NCBI GenBank assembly: GCA_902629935.1
Contig: CACOSU010000009.1
Span: 1-40,286, forward strand
Source of the DNA: an uncultured Pelagibacteraceae bacterium
GTDB lineage: Bacteria > Pseudomonadota > Alphaproteobacteria > Pelagibacterales > Pelagibacteraceae
Reading direction: 5' to 3'
DNA length: 40,286 bases
The notes beneath the pieces were generated by a model. It did not search any database, was not told where the DNA came from, and saw only the letters and a program-made list of their open reading frames with translations. Of this stretch, positions 40,090 through 40,286 are shown in pieces. The translations under genes and the position numbers were made by a program. The first letter of the stretch is position 1, and every line of letters starts with the position of its first letter.

Positions 40090-40286
40090 TATTTACTCAT
40101 ATAGTTTGTAAGCCAACTTTTATTTGAAGTTGATAATTCGTCAATTGTAACTTTTGTCTTATCATTAACATATAGTTCATTTTCAGTAATTGTACCAAGT
40201 TCATCGAAATGGACTGCATTTTTATTCAATATATCAGCAACTTTTTTAAAATTTTTTTTGTTTATTTCTATAATATATCTTCCTTG
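40089..40286 (-). CDS. purL: Phosphoribosylformylglycinamidine synthase II, C-terminal end only
   Basis: The last 65 codons of a gene running in from the right edge. The frame begins QGRYIIEI and ends ISDEL-like sequence VTIDELSTSNKSWLTNYMSK, followed by TAA (40091-40089). This matches the end of PurL, including the G-R-Y-stretch and the final DEL...W...YM pattern. PurL converts FGAR to FGAM in purine synthesis. The gene order purL-bolA-grxD is common in Alphaproteobacteria and supports the call. Confidence 0.8.
   Translation of the reverse strand, partial: QGRYIIEINKKNFKKVADILNKNAVHFDELGTITENELYVNDKTKVTIDELSTSNKSWLTNYMSK

Noticed and set aside
1..40286. CRISPR arrays, tRNA genes, insertion sequences or phage genes
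   Set aside because: No regularly spaced direct repeats, no tRNA T-loop-like intergenic segments, no transposase, integrase or phage structural motifs were seen on reading both strands.

Overview
The window is a very AT-rich, densely packed bacterial chromosome segment. Most genes abut or overlap by 1-4 bases, almost every protein is clearly alphaproteobacterial, and K/N/I-rich proteins dominate. Gene content and style point to a marine SAR11 (Pelagibacterales, 'Candidatus Pelagibacter'-like) genome: a class II DAHP synthase, a purL-bolA-grxD end next to rpsD, a prpDBC methylcitrate cluster, several amino-acid transporters, and many small transporters and solo enzymes. This lineage call is inference from content; no rRNA is present to confirm it. 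I see no tRNA, rRNA, CRISPR array, insertion sequence or integrase.

Layout. 1-3347: the 3' part of a dTDP-glucose pyrophosphorylase gene (rfbA) runs abruptly into mtnA. A FucA-type class II aldolase and a SpeD-SpeE fusion follow in a tight operon that makes sense as spermidine synthesis plus disposal of its by-product methylthioadenosine. 3407-7064: a polar amino-acid ABC importer (binding protein and two permeases, no ATPase), a PhyH-family oxygenase and a LysE-type exporter. 7111-12149: a creatinase/DoeA-like hydrolase, DUF6165, a GT9 glycosyltransferase, then a minus-strand redoxin-GT4-EamA operon. 12169-16855: gamma carbonic anhydrase, EamA, DUF1330, a minus-strand operon (HIBADH-like dehydrogenase, PNPOx-like, two-TM protein) and an MFS transporter. 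16900-19277: rpoZ, dusA, tauE-like. 19278-20849: an intergenic region with a minus-strand terminator-like hairpin, a Lys/Glu-rich coiled-coil protein and a small secreted Cys protein. 20824-25396: phosphomannomutase/phosphoglucomutase and the nrdAB ribonucleotide reductase, preceded by two tandem NrdR-box-like sites. 25579-30432: FkbM methyltransferase, then prpDBC and gph on the minus strand. 30502-39519: a plus-strand run of core biosynthesis genes (stand-alone GlmU acetyltransferase domain, glmS, DAHP synthase, nadE, cysS, cimA, trmJ-like, rpsD). 39520-40286: grxD, bolA and the 3' end of purL on the minus strand.

The points most worth a second look are: (i) the rfbA/mtnA junction, where rfbA loses its C-terminal part and mtnA loses any usable start codon; (ii) the mtnA-aldolase-speDE operon, which couples polyamine synthesis to a probable methylthioadenosine 'DHAP shunt'; (iii) the GlmU acetyltransferase domain without its uridyltransferase half; (iv) nrdAB with no ATP-cone but with tandem NrdR-like boxes 31 bp apart; (v) an orphan minus-strand terminator hairpin at 19283-19320. 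I do not see a new multi-gene defence or mobile system here.
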